Positions 1 through 8,209 are shown, numbered from the stretch's first letter. The stretch: DNA of 20,529 nt from Sulfurimonas sp. (GCF_023229105.1 NZ_JALNZY010000033.1:1-20529), one strand, 5' to 3'. Numbers and translations: made by a program. Notes: a model not told the origin generated them from the sequence alone.

Positions 1-35
1 TTTTGCATTTTTTCATTTAGAACTATTGCGCTCAT
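1..35 (-). CDS. rplD: 50S ribosomal protein L4, N-terminal start only (partial)
   Basis: The first eleven codons of a reading frame run off the left edge of the window; they read MSAIVLNEKMQ. The ATG shares one base with the rplC stop codon (TAATG), and an AAAGG Shine-Dalgarno-like stretch lies just upstream inside the rplC end. In the bacterial S10 operon rplD follows rplC, so position and tight coupling identify it as L4. The short peptide alone would not be enough. L4 is a 23S rRNA-binding protein of the large subunit. Confidence 0.75.
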   Translation of the reverse strand, partial: MSAIVLNEKMQ

Positions 36-610
36 TATTTAGCTACCTTTACACGACCTAAAGAACCGTTAGCTCCAGAAACTGAACCAGAAACCGCAAT
101 GATTTTGTTTTCAGCATCAAAAGAGACAATTTCGTTCTTAACACTATTTTGTGTGTTTCCGTATTGTCCAGGCATTTTCTTACCCTTCATAACACGACCT
201 GGCCACTCTGCATTACCGATAGAACCTGTTCTACGACCAAATCTATGACCGTGAGATGCAGGACCACCAGAAAAATTCCAACGCTTCATTGCTCCAGAAA
301 AACCGCGACCCTTAGTAGTAAAAGTAGATTTTAAAACTTTAGCTTCTGCTAAAGGTGCTAAATCTAAATCACCTGCTTCAGTGTTTGCTACTTCTAAAGT
401 AACAAAACGGTTAAACTCAGAAGAAATGCTGTATTTCTTTTGCTGACCTTCAATTGACTTATTCATTTTTTTACCGCTATTGTAAGCTACAATCGCAGTT
501 CCTTCGTTAACTTCACAAACCTTAGCATCAAGCACTCTTAAAAGAGTAACAGATTGGCTAGGAACTGTGATAGTACGGCTCATACCGATTTTTTCAACAA
601 TATATTCCAT
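35..610 (-). CDS. rplC: 50S ribosomal protein L3
   Basis: This is L3, an early-assembling 23S rRNA-binding protein of the large ribosomal subunit near the peptidyl-transferase centre. The 191-residue protein carries the L3 signature region around residues 100-135 (GRGFSGAMKRW, then SHGHRFGRRTGSIG) and the GKKMPGQYGN stretch after it; length is normal. A GTG lies in frame one codon upstream at 613, but AAGGAG at 619-624 sits six bases before the ATG at 610 and only three before the GTG, so the ATG is chosen. The Shine-Dalgarno overlaps the rpsJ stop codon, which suggests translational coupling. It is the second gene of the S10 operon and its stop overlaps the rplD start. Confidence 0.97.
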   Translation of the reverse strand: MEYIVEKIGMSRTITVPSQSVTLLRVLDAKVCEVNEGTAIVAYNSGKKMNKSIEGQQKKYSISSEFNRFVTLEVANTEAGDLDLAPLAEAKVLKSTFTTKGRGFSGAMKRWNFSGGPASHGHRFGRRTGSIGNAEWPGRVMKGKKMPGQYGNTQNSVKNEIVSFDAENKIIAVSGSVSGANGSLGRVKVAK

Positions 611-620
611 CACCTACTCC

Positions 621-932
621 TTACTTATCCATAGAGCGAACTTCAACGTCCACTTCCGGTGCAAGATCTAGTTTCATTAAAGAATCTACTGTCTCCGGCG
701 TTGCGGAGACGATATCTATTACTCTAGCGTGCGTACGAATTTCGAACTGTTCACGTGAGCTTTTATTGATATGCGGAGATTTCAATACAGTATATTTACG
801 AATCTTTGTTGGTAAAGGTATCGGACCACGAATTACCGCGCCAGTACGTTTTACAGCCTCTACGATTGATGCTACAGATCTATCAAGTACACGATGATCA
901 TAAGCTTTCAATTTTAAACGAATTTTTTCCAT
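621..932 (-). CDS. rpsJ: 30S ribosomal protein S10 (NusE)
   Basis: This 103-residue protein is S10 of the small ribosomal subunit, also known as the antitermination factor NusE. The sequence shows the conserved N-terminus (KIRLKLKAYDHRVLD), the GPIPLPT segment near residue 40 and SPHINKSSREQFEIRTH near residues 52-68. AAGGA lies about five bases before the ATG. It is the first gene of the S10 operon here, followed by rplC after a ten-base gap, with a sigma70-type promoter about 55-80 bases upstream. Confidence 0.98.
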   Translation of the reverse strand: MEKIRLKLKAYDHRVLDRSVASIVEAVKRTGAVIRGPIPLPTKIRKYTVLKSPHINKSSREQFEIRTHARVIDIVSATPETVDSLMKLDLAPEVDVEVRSMDK

Positions 933-986
933 GTTTTTCCTTCTAAAGAACTCGTCAGGTCTTGCCTAACTATTTAAGGGAGCGGA

Positions 987-1015
987 ATTGTATCTAAACC
1001 ATCTCTATAATTCAA
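987..1015 (-). promoter_or_regulatory. Probable sigma70 promoter of the S10 operon
   Basis: On the minus strand TTGAAT (1010-1015) and TACAAT (987-992) are separated by exactly 17 bases, a good match to -35 and -10 boxes. Transcription would start near 980, giving a leader of about 48 bases before rpsJ. No S10-operon leader attenuator structure was recognised in that short leader. Confidence 0.65.
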
Positions 1016-1060
1016 GGAAATAGGGGCTAAAATTTGAAATATGTATAAATTTATTTCCTT
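1014..1060. repeat. 9-bp inverted repeat between the S10 promoter and the divergent ATPase gene
   Basis: AAGGAAATA at 1014-1022 is matched by its exact reverse complement TATTTCCTT at 1052-1060, with an AT-rich spacer of 29 bases. It touches the -35 box of the S10 promoter and lies upstream of the plus-strand ATPase. It could be an operator or a chance AT-rich match; no binding protein can be named. Confidence 0.3.
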
Positions 1061-1087
1061 TAAGCAAGGAAGTGGTAAAATTGCAAT

Positions 1088-2155
1088 ATGGAAATATTAC
1101 TTGAAGAACTATATAAAACTGATATCAATCCGGATAAATTTCACTTCAGAAAACTCTTTTTAGAGGAGGATTCTAGTTATCAAATCAATGGAATAAGTCA
1201 GAGCGGAAAGACAAAGCTTATTAAAAACTATCTTCTTGGACTTAAAAAAAATTCTTACATATATATAGATTGTAATGATCTACGAATAGATATAGATAAA
1301 CTAAACAAGGAGTTGCCGCTGTTTTGCAATAAAAATAGGATTAATACCCTTGTTTTTGATAACTATACTATGGATATTAAAATATTTAATATCCCTCAAC
1401 TAATAATATGCAGCCAAACGCATCAGGAGATAGGTTTTCTAACAAATGTAATACTTTATCCTCTTGATTATGAGGAGTTTTTAGCTTATGAGTATAAATA
1501 TGACTCAACTGCACTAAAGAACTTTTTTCAACTTGGCGGCTTCCCTTATATGCATAAAATAAGTAGTGATGAGAGAGTTGGATATATTCAAAAAACACTA
1601 AAATATGCTCTTAGCGACATGGAGCTTGATATATTAATACATTGTACAAAAATGATGGCGCAAAAAATATCCCCATACGCTATTTATGAAAGACTAAAAC
1701 AGAGTAGAAAAATATCTAAAGACAAGCTATACAAATCCTTTGAGTCTCTTAGTGCTAAAAACTATATACATCAACTCCAAAAAGTCAGCCACCAAAAAGC
1801 CATAAGAAAAATCTACCTTTGCGATATTTCACTAAAGTCGGCGCTAACAACTGATAAACATTTCGGAAGAATTTTTGAAAATATGATATATTTAGAACTT
1901 TTAAAATCGGACTCGGAGTGTTACTATGATGAGGGAATTGATTTTTATCTTCCAAAAAACAGTGAAGTCATCTTAGCAACTCCTTTTGCGGATGAGAGAA
2001 CACTTTTTAAAAAGATAGAAGCTATTGAGGCATTTATCTTTAGGTATCAAGTTAAAAAGATAACTTCAATAACGATGAACAAAGAGGGCAGCGTAAGTCA
2101 CCCCTTTTCAAAAATAGAGATGGTTCCATTTGATATTTGGGCGCTGGGGAGATGA
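1088..2155 (+). CDS. AAA-type ATPase with DUF4143-like architecture
   Basis: This 355-residue protein resembles the widespread ATPases that pair an N-terminal P-loop domain with a C-terminal DUF4143-like (degenerate nuclease-like) domain; their role is mostly unknown. A Walker A motif GISQSGKT is at residues 35-42 and a Walker B-like TLVFD at 87-91. Two segments typical of the family follow: YPLDYEEFL near 124-132 and LGGFPY at 149-154. The C-terminal part (about 255-355) contains GRIFEN and GIDFYLP as in the DUF4143 region. It has no signal peptide or membrane segment, so it is cytoplasmic. GGAAGTGG lies about 14 bases before the ATG, which is only a fair ribosome site. The stop TGA lies two bases before the rnhB start, so the two genes are probably cotranscribed. 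Confidence 0.7.
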   Translation: MEILLEELYKTDINPDKFHFRKLFLEEDSSYQINGISQSGKTKLIKNYLLGLKKNSYIYIDCNDLRIDIDKLNKELPLFCNKNRINTLVFDNYTMDIKIFNIPQLIICSQTHQEIGFLTNVILYPLDYEEFLAYEYKYDSTALKNFFQLGGFPYMHKISSDERVGYIQKTLKYALSDMELDILIHCTKMMAQKISPYAIYERLKQSRKISKDKLYKSFESLSAKNYIHQLQKVSHQKAIRKIYLCDISLKSALTTDKHFGRIFENMIYLELLKSDSECYYDEGIDFYLPKNSEVILATPFADERTLFKKIEAIEAFIFRYQVKKITSITMNKEGSVSHPFSKIEMVPFDIWALGR

Positions 2156-2157
2156 GT

Positions 2158-2712
2158 ATGTTTGGTAAACTTTGCGGTATAGATGAAGCAGGTCGCGGAC
2201 CTATTGCCGGCGATTTGGTAATTGCAGGCTGTATTTTAAACTCTTTTGTAGAGGGTTTAAATGATTCAAAAAAACTTAGCGAAAAAAAAAGAGAGACTCT
2301 TTATGAGATAATCATAAAAAATTCCGCTTATCATATAGTAAAGTTTTCTGCCAAAGAGGTTGATAAGAACGGGATTTCGCTCTGCATAAAAAGAGGACTT
2401 TTAGAGATTATGAGTACCCTTGCCTGCCAAGAGTATCTCTTTGATGGAAACTCAAACTTTGGAGTTGCGGGACTTCCTACCATGATAAAAGCTGATGGCA
2501 AGGTTGCTGAAGTAAGTGCCGCTTCAATTTTGGCAAAAGTCACACATGATAGAAATATTATAATAGATGCTAAAAAATATCCTCTATATCAATTTCAAAA
2601 GCACAAAGGTTATGGAACTGCGCTGCATATAGAGCTGATTAAAAAGTACGGTTACTGTGAAATCCATAGAAAGAGCTACAAGCTAAAAGCGCTTGAAGCC
2701 ACACTCTTTTAA
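2158..2712 (+). CDS. rnhB: Ribonuclease HII
   Basis: RNase HII cuts the RNA strand of RNA-DNA hybrids and starts removal of misincorporated ribonucleotides. The motifs are clear: GIDEAGRGP with catalytic Asp9 and Glu10, LFDG with Asp96, AASILAKVTHDR with Asp131, and HKGYGT near 149-154. At 184 residues the length is usual. An in-frame TTG at 2137 and an ATG at 2152 would give a longer N-terminus, but GGGGAG at 2146-2151 lies six bases before the ATG at 2158, and the product then begins right at the family core (MFGKLCGIDEAG). It follows the DUF4143-like ATPase with a two-base gap and converges with the chemoreceptor gene. Confidence 0.95.
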   Translation: MFGKLCGIDEAGRGPIAGDLVIAGCILNSFVEGLNDSKKLSEKKRETLYEIIIKNSAYHIVKFSAKEVDKNGISLCIKRGLLEIMSTLACQEYLFDGNSNFGVAGLPTMIKADGKVAEVSAASILAKVTHDRNIIIDAKKYPLYQFQKHKGYGTALHIELIKKYGYCEIHRKSYKLKALEATLF

Positions 2713-2715
2713 ACT

Positions 2716-2745
2716 AGTTCAAGGAGATTAAAATTTCTTTGAACT
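2716..2745 (+). terminator. Possible weak hairpin at the rnhB / chemoreceptor convergence
   Basis: AGTTCAA at 2716-2722 pairs with TTGAACT at 2739-2745, and the inner bases extend the stem with two G-U pairs on the plus-strand RNA around a TTAAAA loop. The pairing is better on the plus strand, as expected for a terminator after rnhB, but there is no following U tract. The right arm lies in the last codons of the convergent gene. Confidence 0.3.
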
Positions 2746-4719
2746 AACCTCTGCTAATGTTTTTTTAGACATAGCATCAAGCTCAATAGCTATGCCCTCT
2801 ATCTCTTTTGCGTTGTGTGCACTGCTTGAAGTTGTTTTATCAATCTCTATAATTGAATCTGTTGCTCTGCTGATATCTTCTACTCTATCTTGCATATCCG
2901 CTCCGATGGAGACGGCTGCTTGCGCTAGTGTTTCTATACTTACATTAATCTCATGAAGACTTTTTTGTGTATTTTCTGCCAATTTTCTTACCTCATCGGC
3001 AACGACGGCAAAACCACGTCCATGCTCTCCTGCACGCGCTGCTTCGATTGCGGCATTGAGTGCTAGAAGATTTGTCTGATCTGCAATATCTGAGATAACA
3101 CTTACAACATTTTTTATCTCAACAGATTGCGATACAACCTCTTTTGTTTTTTGAGAAACTTCAACAATAGCACCGTTGGTTGCTTCCATGACACTAGCGA
3201 GTTCTTTTAGCATTGTTGCTTGTTTTGAAGATTCACTGCTTAAATTCTGCATCTTCTCTTTAAGTGATAAAGATTTTGCTGAAAGCTCATTTGCTCCGCT
3301 GCTTGATTGCTGTAACATTTGGCTAATTGTAGTACCTACGCTATTGAGTGCTTGTGCTACTTTGCCATTGTCATCTATAATCTTCGTTGTGAAATCAGAC
3401 TTTTCAAAGGTGCTCATAGTAGAGATAAGCACATTTAAATCTTTACAAATATTTTGCTCTAAAGATAGAAGCATCTTATTGATGTTGTCTTTAAGCGCCT
3501 GAAGTGACTCATTATTTGTCACCACTTGAACACTCTGCGTGAAATGTCCTTTGTTGATTTGTGCGACAACTCTTCTGACATCATCTATAAGTGCTTTATC
3601 GCTCTCAATATTTTTTTGTGTTTTTAAGATATTCTCATCTACTACTTTAGACATAAGCCCTATCTCATCATCACTCTGTATTCCTATCAGCTTTGCTTGA
3701 TTGGACTCTTTGTTTAAGTATTTAAAAAAGTCTAAAAGCCCTCTTTCAAACTCTTCTAAAGGTGTTAACACAACCTTTTTAATCCCTGTTAATATAGCAA
3801 TGATTAAAACAAAAATCAAAACAACAATCAGCGCCAAAGCGCTGTTAATCATACTGCTTGCTTGATTGATAGTCGCATCTACATCAGCTCTTTTTACCCC
3901 TAAAAGATAGATTCCTATCGGGTTATTTTGAAAATCTTCTATCTTTGCGTATGTATAAAAATACTCCTCGTCTAAAGCATATCCTTTTGCTAAAAGCTCT
4001 TGCATTTTTATACTCTTTGCACTCTTGAAAAAATTCTCATCTACTGTTTTTTGGCTTAAAATATAATCCGATACATTTTTGCTTGTATCGGCTAGTTTTG
4101 CTAGATGCACTAACTTCTTATCCATTAGCACCAAAAGATTTTCGTTTTCTTTATGAAACTGTTTTATAACAGACTCAAAAGCCTGCATAAATTCTAACGA
4201 TCCTAGATAAACTCCATCTTTTATTACCGGAGCGACTCCTCTGATGCTAAGTCCTGCTTGCCCGACCTCTATGGCAGCAAGAGCATGTTTGTCTGCTTTA
4301 ACTTTGTTAATGGTATGTCTGAAACTCTTTAAATCATCCCCATATTTTTTAAGATTCCATGCTCTTAAAAAGGAGTTGACATCTTTATCATGAATATGAA
4401 TCTTTACATTTTTAAAGTTTGTCTCTTTTTTATACTTTTCATTTATCGCATCAATAGATGCTATAGCCAACTCCCTATCGTTGTCTCTTAAAGCTGTTGC
4501 GATACTTGAGTCATTTGCAATTGCAACGGCATTTGTTATGCCAACATCAAATTTTGAGCGCATCCTATCTTCGATTTTTGAAACAAGTGTTGTTTTAATA
4601 GTTGCGTAAGTATTGTCTGTTATTTTAGCTCTAAAGTGATTTAAAACAAAAAAACCAATAAAAAGAAGTATAAGAGATATTCCAACAATAAAGATAGTAA
4701 TCTTTTTTCCAACCGTCAT
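2728..4719 (-). CDS. Methyl-accepting chemotaxis protein with periplasmic dCache sensor
   Basis: This is a transmembrane chemoreceptor that controls the CheA kinase. From an ATG at 4719 it has 663 residues: TM1 about 7-28, a periplasmic double-Cache-like domain about 30-290, TM2 about 291-313, a HAMP-like region about 316-369, and a cytoplasmic coiled-coil signalling domain with the hairpin tip near 543-579 (DQTNLLALNAAIEAARAGEH then GRGFAVVADEVRKLAE). A GTG at 4782 gives a longer frame but has no ribosome site; GGGAAG lies six bases before the chosen ATG. The sensor domain is clearly homologous to the solitary protein at 14054-15148: both have F-x-R-x-W, a SIETG/AIEVG segment, a PV-x-K-x(3)-LG segment and VLMD in the same order. 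No CheR/CheB-docking pentapeptide is seen at the C-terminus. The ligand is unknown. Confidence 0.93.
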   Translation of the reverse strand: MTVGKKITIFIVGISLILLFIGFFVLNHFRAKITDNTYATIKTTLVSKIEDRMRSKFDVGITNAVAIANDSSIATALRDNDRELAIASIDAINEKYKKETNFKNVKIHIHDKDVNSFLRAWNLKKYGDDLKSFRHTINKVKADKHALAAIEVGQAGLSIRGVAPVIKDGVYLGSLEFMQAFESVIKQFHKENENLLVLMDKKLVHLAKLADTSKNVSDYILSQKTVDENFFKSAKSIKMQELLAKGYALDEEYFYTYAKIEDFQNNPIGIYLLGVKRADVDATINQASSMINSALALIVVLIFVLIIAILTGIKKVVLTPLEEFERGLLDFFKYLNKESNQAKLIGIQSDDEIGLMSKVVDENILKTQKNIESDKALIDDVRRVVAQINKGHFTQSVQVVTNNESLQALKDNINKMLLSLEQNICKDLNVLISTMSTFEKSDFTTKIIDDNGKVAQALNSVGTTISQMLQQSSSGANELSAKSLSLKEKMQNLSSESSKQATMLKELASVMEATNGAIVEVSQKTKEVVSQSVEIKNVVSVISDIADQTNLLALNAAIEAARAGEHGRGFAVVADEVRKLAENTQKSLHEINVSIETLAQAAVSIGADMQDRVEDISRATDSIIEIDKTTSSSAHNAKEIEGIAIELDAMSKKTLAEVSSKKF

Positions 4720-4831
4720 TTTTTTCTTCCCTTTTTTATTTTTATAAAGTTGTGATTTTACTATTTTTGTGCTCAATTGCACTAGTTTTGTGAAAAATTG
4801 TATCTTAAAAAGCTAAGCGCAGTTGGAAGGT

Positions 4832-4867
4832 AACAAAAAGTCACTTAGGTTTCAAAACCTAAGTGAC
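4832..4867 (-). terminator. Strong Rho-independent terminator of the sox-linked operon
   Basis: GTCACTTAGGTTT and its complement form an almost perfect 12-13 bp stem at 4840-4867 with a tiny loop. On the minus strand the stem is followed at once by TTTTTGTT (4832-4839). This is the correct orientation to end the transcript that runs through soxXYZAB and the accessory genes to the DUF302 gene, and it lies only five bases past that gene. Confidence 0.88.
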
Positions 4868-4871
4868 CTTC

Positions 4872-5777
4872 CTACTCTACTATCTCGGTAAGAATGGCTT
4901 CAAACTGCTCTTGTGCTTTGAGTAAAACCTCTTTTGCATCTTTATCTTCAACCCTTGCACTGCTTAACCAATTATATACCGCAGGGAATGCAAGAACAAT
5001 CTTATCTTCATCTTTTTTCTTATATATCGCAAGGCTACAAGGAGCAAAAGCAGCAGCTTCAGGTCTTGTTAAAGAGACAGTGTAGATAACAGGCAGTTTA
5101 CAGATAGAGTAGGTTTGATAAAAATCATATACCGAACCATCTAGATGCCCGCTTACATCTAACTTGCTTGGAACTATAAAACCATAAAGACTCAAACCAT
5201 TCTCTAGACCCAATATGACATTCTCTCTTGCTACTTTTACATCTTCGCCTTCAAGCTCTAACTCATACTTAGTAACAAGATCGCGGCTCTCCTGGAGTGA
5301 ATCCTCGCTTAGTCTATGCTTTTCCCCTGTTAATGCTTTGTTTAAAACATTTAAGACCTCTTTTTCTATCTCCTTAATCATAGCATCACTAAACCCTAGG
5401 ATTTTCTCTTGCGCCTCAGAAGTTAAAACACTTACATGCAGAGTATCTTCTTTTTTATTTTGATAGATTCCAACTCCCATAGGCAAAAAAACACCTGCCT
5501 CAGGATACTTTTTCAACAACTCAAAAGAGAGCTTCTCATGATATACAGTAAGAAGAGTAAATACTTTATACTCAGTCTCTTTAAACTGTATCATGAACGG
5601 TTTAATCATATTGCTATTGACACCTATTCCAAAGCCGTTTTTTACAAATGCTTCTTCTATATGCTCTGTCGTTATCAATCCATTTTTATTATCTACATCA
5701 AATATATGTAAATCGCCCTGTGCCCAAACTACTGATGCCGTTACTAGTGCAACGATAAAAATAACTATTTTTTTCAT
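4872..5777 (-). CDS. Secreted protein with two tandem DUF302 domains
   Basis: This 301-residue protein has a signal peptide (residues 1-19, cut likely after VWA) and so should be periplasmic. It is an internal duplication: PEAGVFLPMGVGIY at residues 92-105 matches PEAAAFAPCSLAIY at 239-252, each followed by a K-x(2)-D segment. This pattern fits the DUF302 family, whose biochemical role is not established. Only two cysteines remain in the mature part (227 and 247), both in the second repeat. AAGGAT precedes the ATG. It is the last gene before the strong terminator, 38 bases after the DsrE-like gene, so it is the distal member of the sox-linked operon. A role in sulfur or electron transfer is inference from context only. 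Confidence 0.75.
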   Translation of the reverse strand: MKKIVIFIVALVTASVVWAQGDLHIFDVDNKNGLITTEHIEEAFVKNGFGIGVNSNMIKPFMIQFKETEYKVFTLLTVYHEKLSFELLKKYPEAGVFLPMGVGIYQNKKEDTLHVSVLTSEAQEKILGFSDAMIKEIEKEVLNVLNKALTGEKHRLSEDSLQESRDLVTKYELELEGEDVKVARENVILGLENGLSLYGFIVPSKLDVSGHLDGSVYDFYQTYSICKLPVIYTVSLTRPEAAAFAPCSLAIYKKKDEDKIVLAFPAVYNWLSSARVEDKDAKEVLLKAQEQFEAILTEIVE

Positions 5778-5815
5778 CTTTTTATCCTTATAAATTTTTT
5801 TTTAAATAGACTCTA

Positions 5816-6250
5816 TTAAGGGACTATATAAACCCAGCCCTCTTTTACTCTCTCAATCATCTCAACGATTCCCGCTGTTACTACTTCAGAACCCTCTATA
5901 AGTTCCTCTTCTTTTATATTTTTCGTTTTCATTGTATTGCCGCAAGCGACAAACTCAACATCTAGCTGCATAAGAGCGTTGACTCTTTGGGCAATCTCTC
6001 GCTCTTTTTTTAACAAGGTTTTTATGCCGTGGTAGTAAGCAATTATTCTCATCTTAACATTTTCAGGCCCATAGAACTTCAGTACGTTATTTGCACTGCT
6101 AAGCACATGATGTATATCTTCATCCTTTGCGCTTTTTATGGAAAAAACTATTTTTCTCTGTTCTAATATATCTGGCTTAGGCTCTGCAAAAATAGTGTCT
6201 GCATATAAAATATGTGCCATAAGCAGAAGCATTACAATCATTTTTTTCAT
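5816..6250 (-). CDS. Secreted DsrE-family protein (sox-linked copy 1)
   Basis: This is a 144-residue DsrE/DsrF-like small protein with a signal peptide (about residues 1-17, ILYA), so it is predicted to be periplasmic. DsrE-family proteins include sulfurtransferases with a reactive cysteine; here the single mature cysteine is Cys103 in VACGNTM, at the usual family position. It is a paralogue of the protein at 15159-15626: both have FxxCG, then a K-rich EEE segment, then a C-terminal GW/GYxYI end. AAAGGAG overlapping the end of the preceding gene serves as ribosome site, and the gap to that gene is one base, so the two are tightly coupled. Sulfur binding by Cys103 is inferred from the family, not shown. 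Confidence 0.75.
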   Translation of the reverse strand: MKKMIVMLLLMAHILYADTIFAEPKPDILEQRKIVFSIKSAKDEDIHHVLSSANNVLKFYGPENVKMRIIAYYHGIKTLLKKEREIAQRVNALMQLDVEFVACGNTMKTKNIKEEELIEGSEVVTAGIVEMIERVKEGWVYIVP

Positions 6251-6251
6251 C

Positions 6252-6632
6252 TTAATCTCCCTTGATATTTTTTGTCAAATCCTTAAAATCATCACTATTC
6301 CAAGATCCGGGTATATTTTTGATAATTTTTTGATTTTTATCAACGAAATAAAAAGAGGGAGTCATGGCAACGCTAATGCCTAAAGGTATCTCATGAGTAT
6401 CCAAGTTTAATTTTACAGGGATAAATCGCTTCTCAATCCATTTTGACATCTCTTTATCATCAAAAACATCTCTATCCATATTTATACAGTAACGACAATT
6501 AGTTCTTACAACATCTATCATGATTATTTTTGAATTTTTTTGCTGAAGCTTAAGAGCCTCTTCATAACTCTGCCAATCAACTCCAAAAAGAGTTGCGCAA
6601 CTAAGCATAAAAGAGAAAATAATTTTTTTCAT
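6252..6632 (-). CDS. Secreted thioredoxin-fold protein, SoxW-like
   Basis: This is a periplasmic thioredoxin-like protein of 126 residues with an N-terminal signal segment (MKKIIFSFMLSCATLFG). The active-site motif is C-R-Y-C at residues 46-49, and a cis-Pro region MTPSFYFVD lies near 90-98, as in the DUF255/thioredoxin-like group. In sox clusters a periplasmic thioredoxin (SoxW) helps keep Sox proteins reduced; that role is likely from context but not proven. A GTG four codons upstream (6644) is an alternative start; neither has a strong ribosome site, and the ATG is chosen because it gives a normal signal peptide. The next gene begins one base after its stop. Confidence 0.7.
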   Translation of the reverse strand: MKKIIFSFMLSCATLFGVDWQSYEEALKLQQKNSKIIMIDVVRTNCRYCINMDRDVFDDKEMSKWIEKRFIPVKLNLDTHEIPLGISVAMTPSFYFVDKNQKIIKNIPGSWNSDDFKDLTKNIKGD

Positions 6633-6681
6633 AAAAACACTCACTTGCTATTTTTCAAGGCTATTTTAGCTACTTACAAAA

Positions 6682-6701
6682 CAGGAGAGTAAAATAAGTA
6701 T
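6682..6701 (-). promoter_or_regulatory. Possible regulatory element upstream of the thioredoxin gene
   Basis: The plus-strand sequence CAGGAGAGTAAAATAAGTAT resembles CAGGAGAGTGTAAAATTAAT in the soxX promoter region (12217-12236), sharing the 9-mer CAGGAGAGT and then an AT-rich tail. It lies about 50 bases upstream of the thioredoxin start in the 80-base gap after the porin gene. It may mark an internal promoter or a shared protein-binding site. Confidence 0.3.
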
Positions 6702-6724
6702 CGCAAAACAGCCTTGTTCTTCTA

Positions 6725-8209
6725 TTAAAAGAGGTAATTTATCTCAAAACGGTATTCGTTGTAAGAGTCTTTGTTGACACCTGAAGTACGATTATCAGCA
6801 TCTACAAACCCAAGACGTATCTTTGCATCTAATGTAGGTGTAAACTTTTGTAATAAATCTATATGAATGATACTCAAGTCAGCTTGTCCGCCTGATGCTT
6901 GTTTTTTTTCATCAGAATCTTGAATCGCATAACGAGCCATTGCACTAAAACCATCTAAAATATTTGCTTTTTCAAAGTCATATTTTGCTTCAAACATTAT
7001 AGTCTGTGCATCTGCTTTCCAGTTTAGTTGCGCCATTGCACGAGTATATCCACCTGTTGGAAATCCACGCCATGGTGCTACTATATCTGCTTTATCTTCT
7101 ACTTTTGAGTATCCAATCTGCCCTTTAAAAGCCCCGGCAGATGCCACTAAACGAGCCATCCAAAGAGAAGTATCTAAAGAGTATCCGCTTTTATAACCCT
7201 TTGAAGCAGCATTAGCATCAGTAACACCTCCAGCTAAACTCGCCCCACCAATCTTTCCTGCTCCATTATCAAACTGTTCCATATAACGAACACCAGGAGC
7301 GATTGTAATACCACCAAGAGGGATAGTGTAGTTTAACTCTCCTATAACGCTAGAGAGCATATCTGGAACTGCCGTATATGTTGCGTCTATTTTAAGGTTT
7401 TTTATAGACTTATTGCTAAGAGCTGCTACTATAAGTGTATTATCCGTATCTTTATTAGCTGCCTTTAGTGCTGCATAAGTTATACCTTTGTGCGCACCTG
7501 AGTCATCATTGTTGTTCCAATCAGCATGTGTATCTGTCGATCCATCCGTATACGTTAAAACATCATGAAAAGTAGTATGATCGCGAAGTTTTTGAGCTGT
7601 AAAATATGCTGCTTTTAGAGTTGTTTTTGCTATATCTTTAGACTCCACACTTACACCCTCGAAGGTATTTGGAATCATTTTTGTATCATTTGATGCAGTT
7701 AGTGCAGACTCAAAAATTTGACGACCGACTTTAAAAGAGGTTTTTGATATATCATATTGTAAATATGCTTGAGCTAAAACTACCATCTCCCAATCGCCGT
7801 TTTTATCAACATTGTATCTACTAAATGTATCTTTACCAGATTTTACACTTCCTGCATCATCTTCACGAAGAGATGAAAATGGACTGTTTGAGTAGTATAA
7901 ACCTGCTGTTGCACTTAATCCTGCAAACGGTGCTGTTTTGTAAATTAAGCTTCCGCCTAAACCAAATGCTTTGTTGTCTATATTGTCATTATTTTTAAAG
8001 TCATATTCAAAAAGATTTGCTCTTAAGCGACCATAAAACATACCTTCTGTAAAAGCATCAACAAAGTTATCTACACTCTTTGGAAGTGTATTATACACCT
8101 CCATCATGTTGCCTTTTAAAACTCTTTTTGGCTTTACATCCTCTGCACTTAGCGTTGATGTAAGCAGACATGAGAGTGCAGCAATTGCACTTAATTTTAA
8201 TATTTTCAT
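6725..8209 (-). CDS. Campylobacterota-type outer-membrane porin (OprD-like)
   Basis: This 494-residue protein has a signal peptide (about residues 1-22, LSA-E), alternating hydrophobic and polar segments throughout, few cysteines and a C-terminal phenylalanine (EINYLF), as expected of an outer-membrane beta-barrel. The N-terminus after the signal (a loop with DNFVDAFTEGMFYGRLRANLFEYDF) is like porins of the Opr type found in Sulfurimonas and relatives. AAGG lies 11 bases before the ATG. It follows soxB by 28 bases in the same direction, so it is likely cotranscribed and may admit thiosulfate or other anions to the periplasm; that substrate is a guess from context. Confidence 0.8.
   Translation of the reverse strand: MKILKLSAIAALSCLLTSTLSAEDVKPKRVLKGNMMEVYNTLPKSVDNFVDAFTEGMFYGRLRANLFEYDFKNNDNIDNKAFGLGGSLIYKTAPFAGLSATAGLYYSNSPFSSLREDDAGSVKSGKDTFSRYNVDKNGDWEMVVLAQAYLQYDISKTSFKVGRQIFESALTASNDTKMIPNTFEGVSVESKDIAKTTLKAAYFTAQKLRDHTTFHDVLTYTDGSTDTHADWNNNDDSGAHKGITYAALKAANKDTDNTLIVAALSNKSIKNLKIDATYTAVPDMLSSVIGELNYTIPLGGITIAPGVRYMEQFDNGAGKIGGASLAGGVTDANAASKGYKSGYSLDTSLWMARLVASAGAFKGQIGYSKVEDKADIVAPWRGFPTGGYTRAMAQLNWKADAQTIMFEAKYDFEKANILDGFSAMARYAIQDSDEKKQASGGQADLSIIHIDLLQKFTPTLDAKIRLGFVDADNRTSGVNKDSYNEYRFEINYLF

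Noticed and set aside
3176..3502. Plus-strand open frame of 108 codons opposite the chemoreceptor signalling domain
   Set aside because: It is antisense to the conserved coiled coil, and the composition is what a reversed coiled coil gives; no independent support.
2728..4719. Chemoreceptor truncated at the C-terminus
   Set aside because: About 85 residues follow the hairpin tip, matching the length of the helix before it, so the signalling domain looks complete despite the abrupt end.
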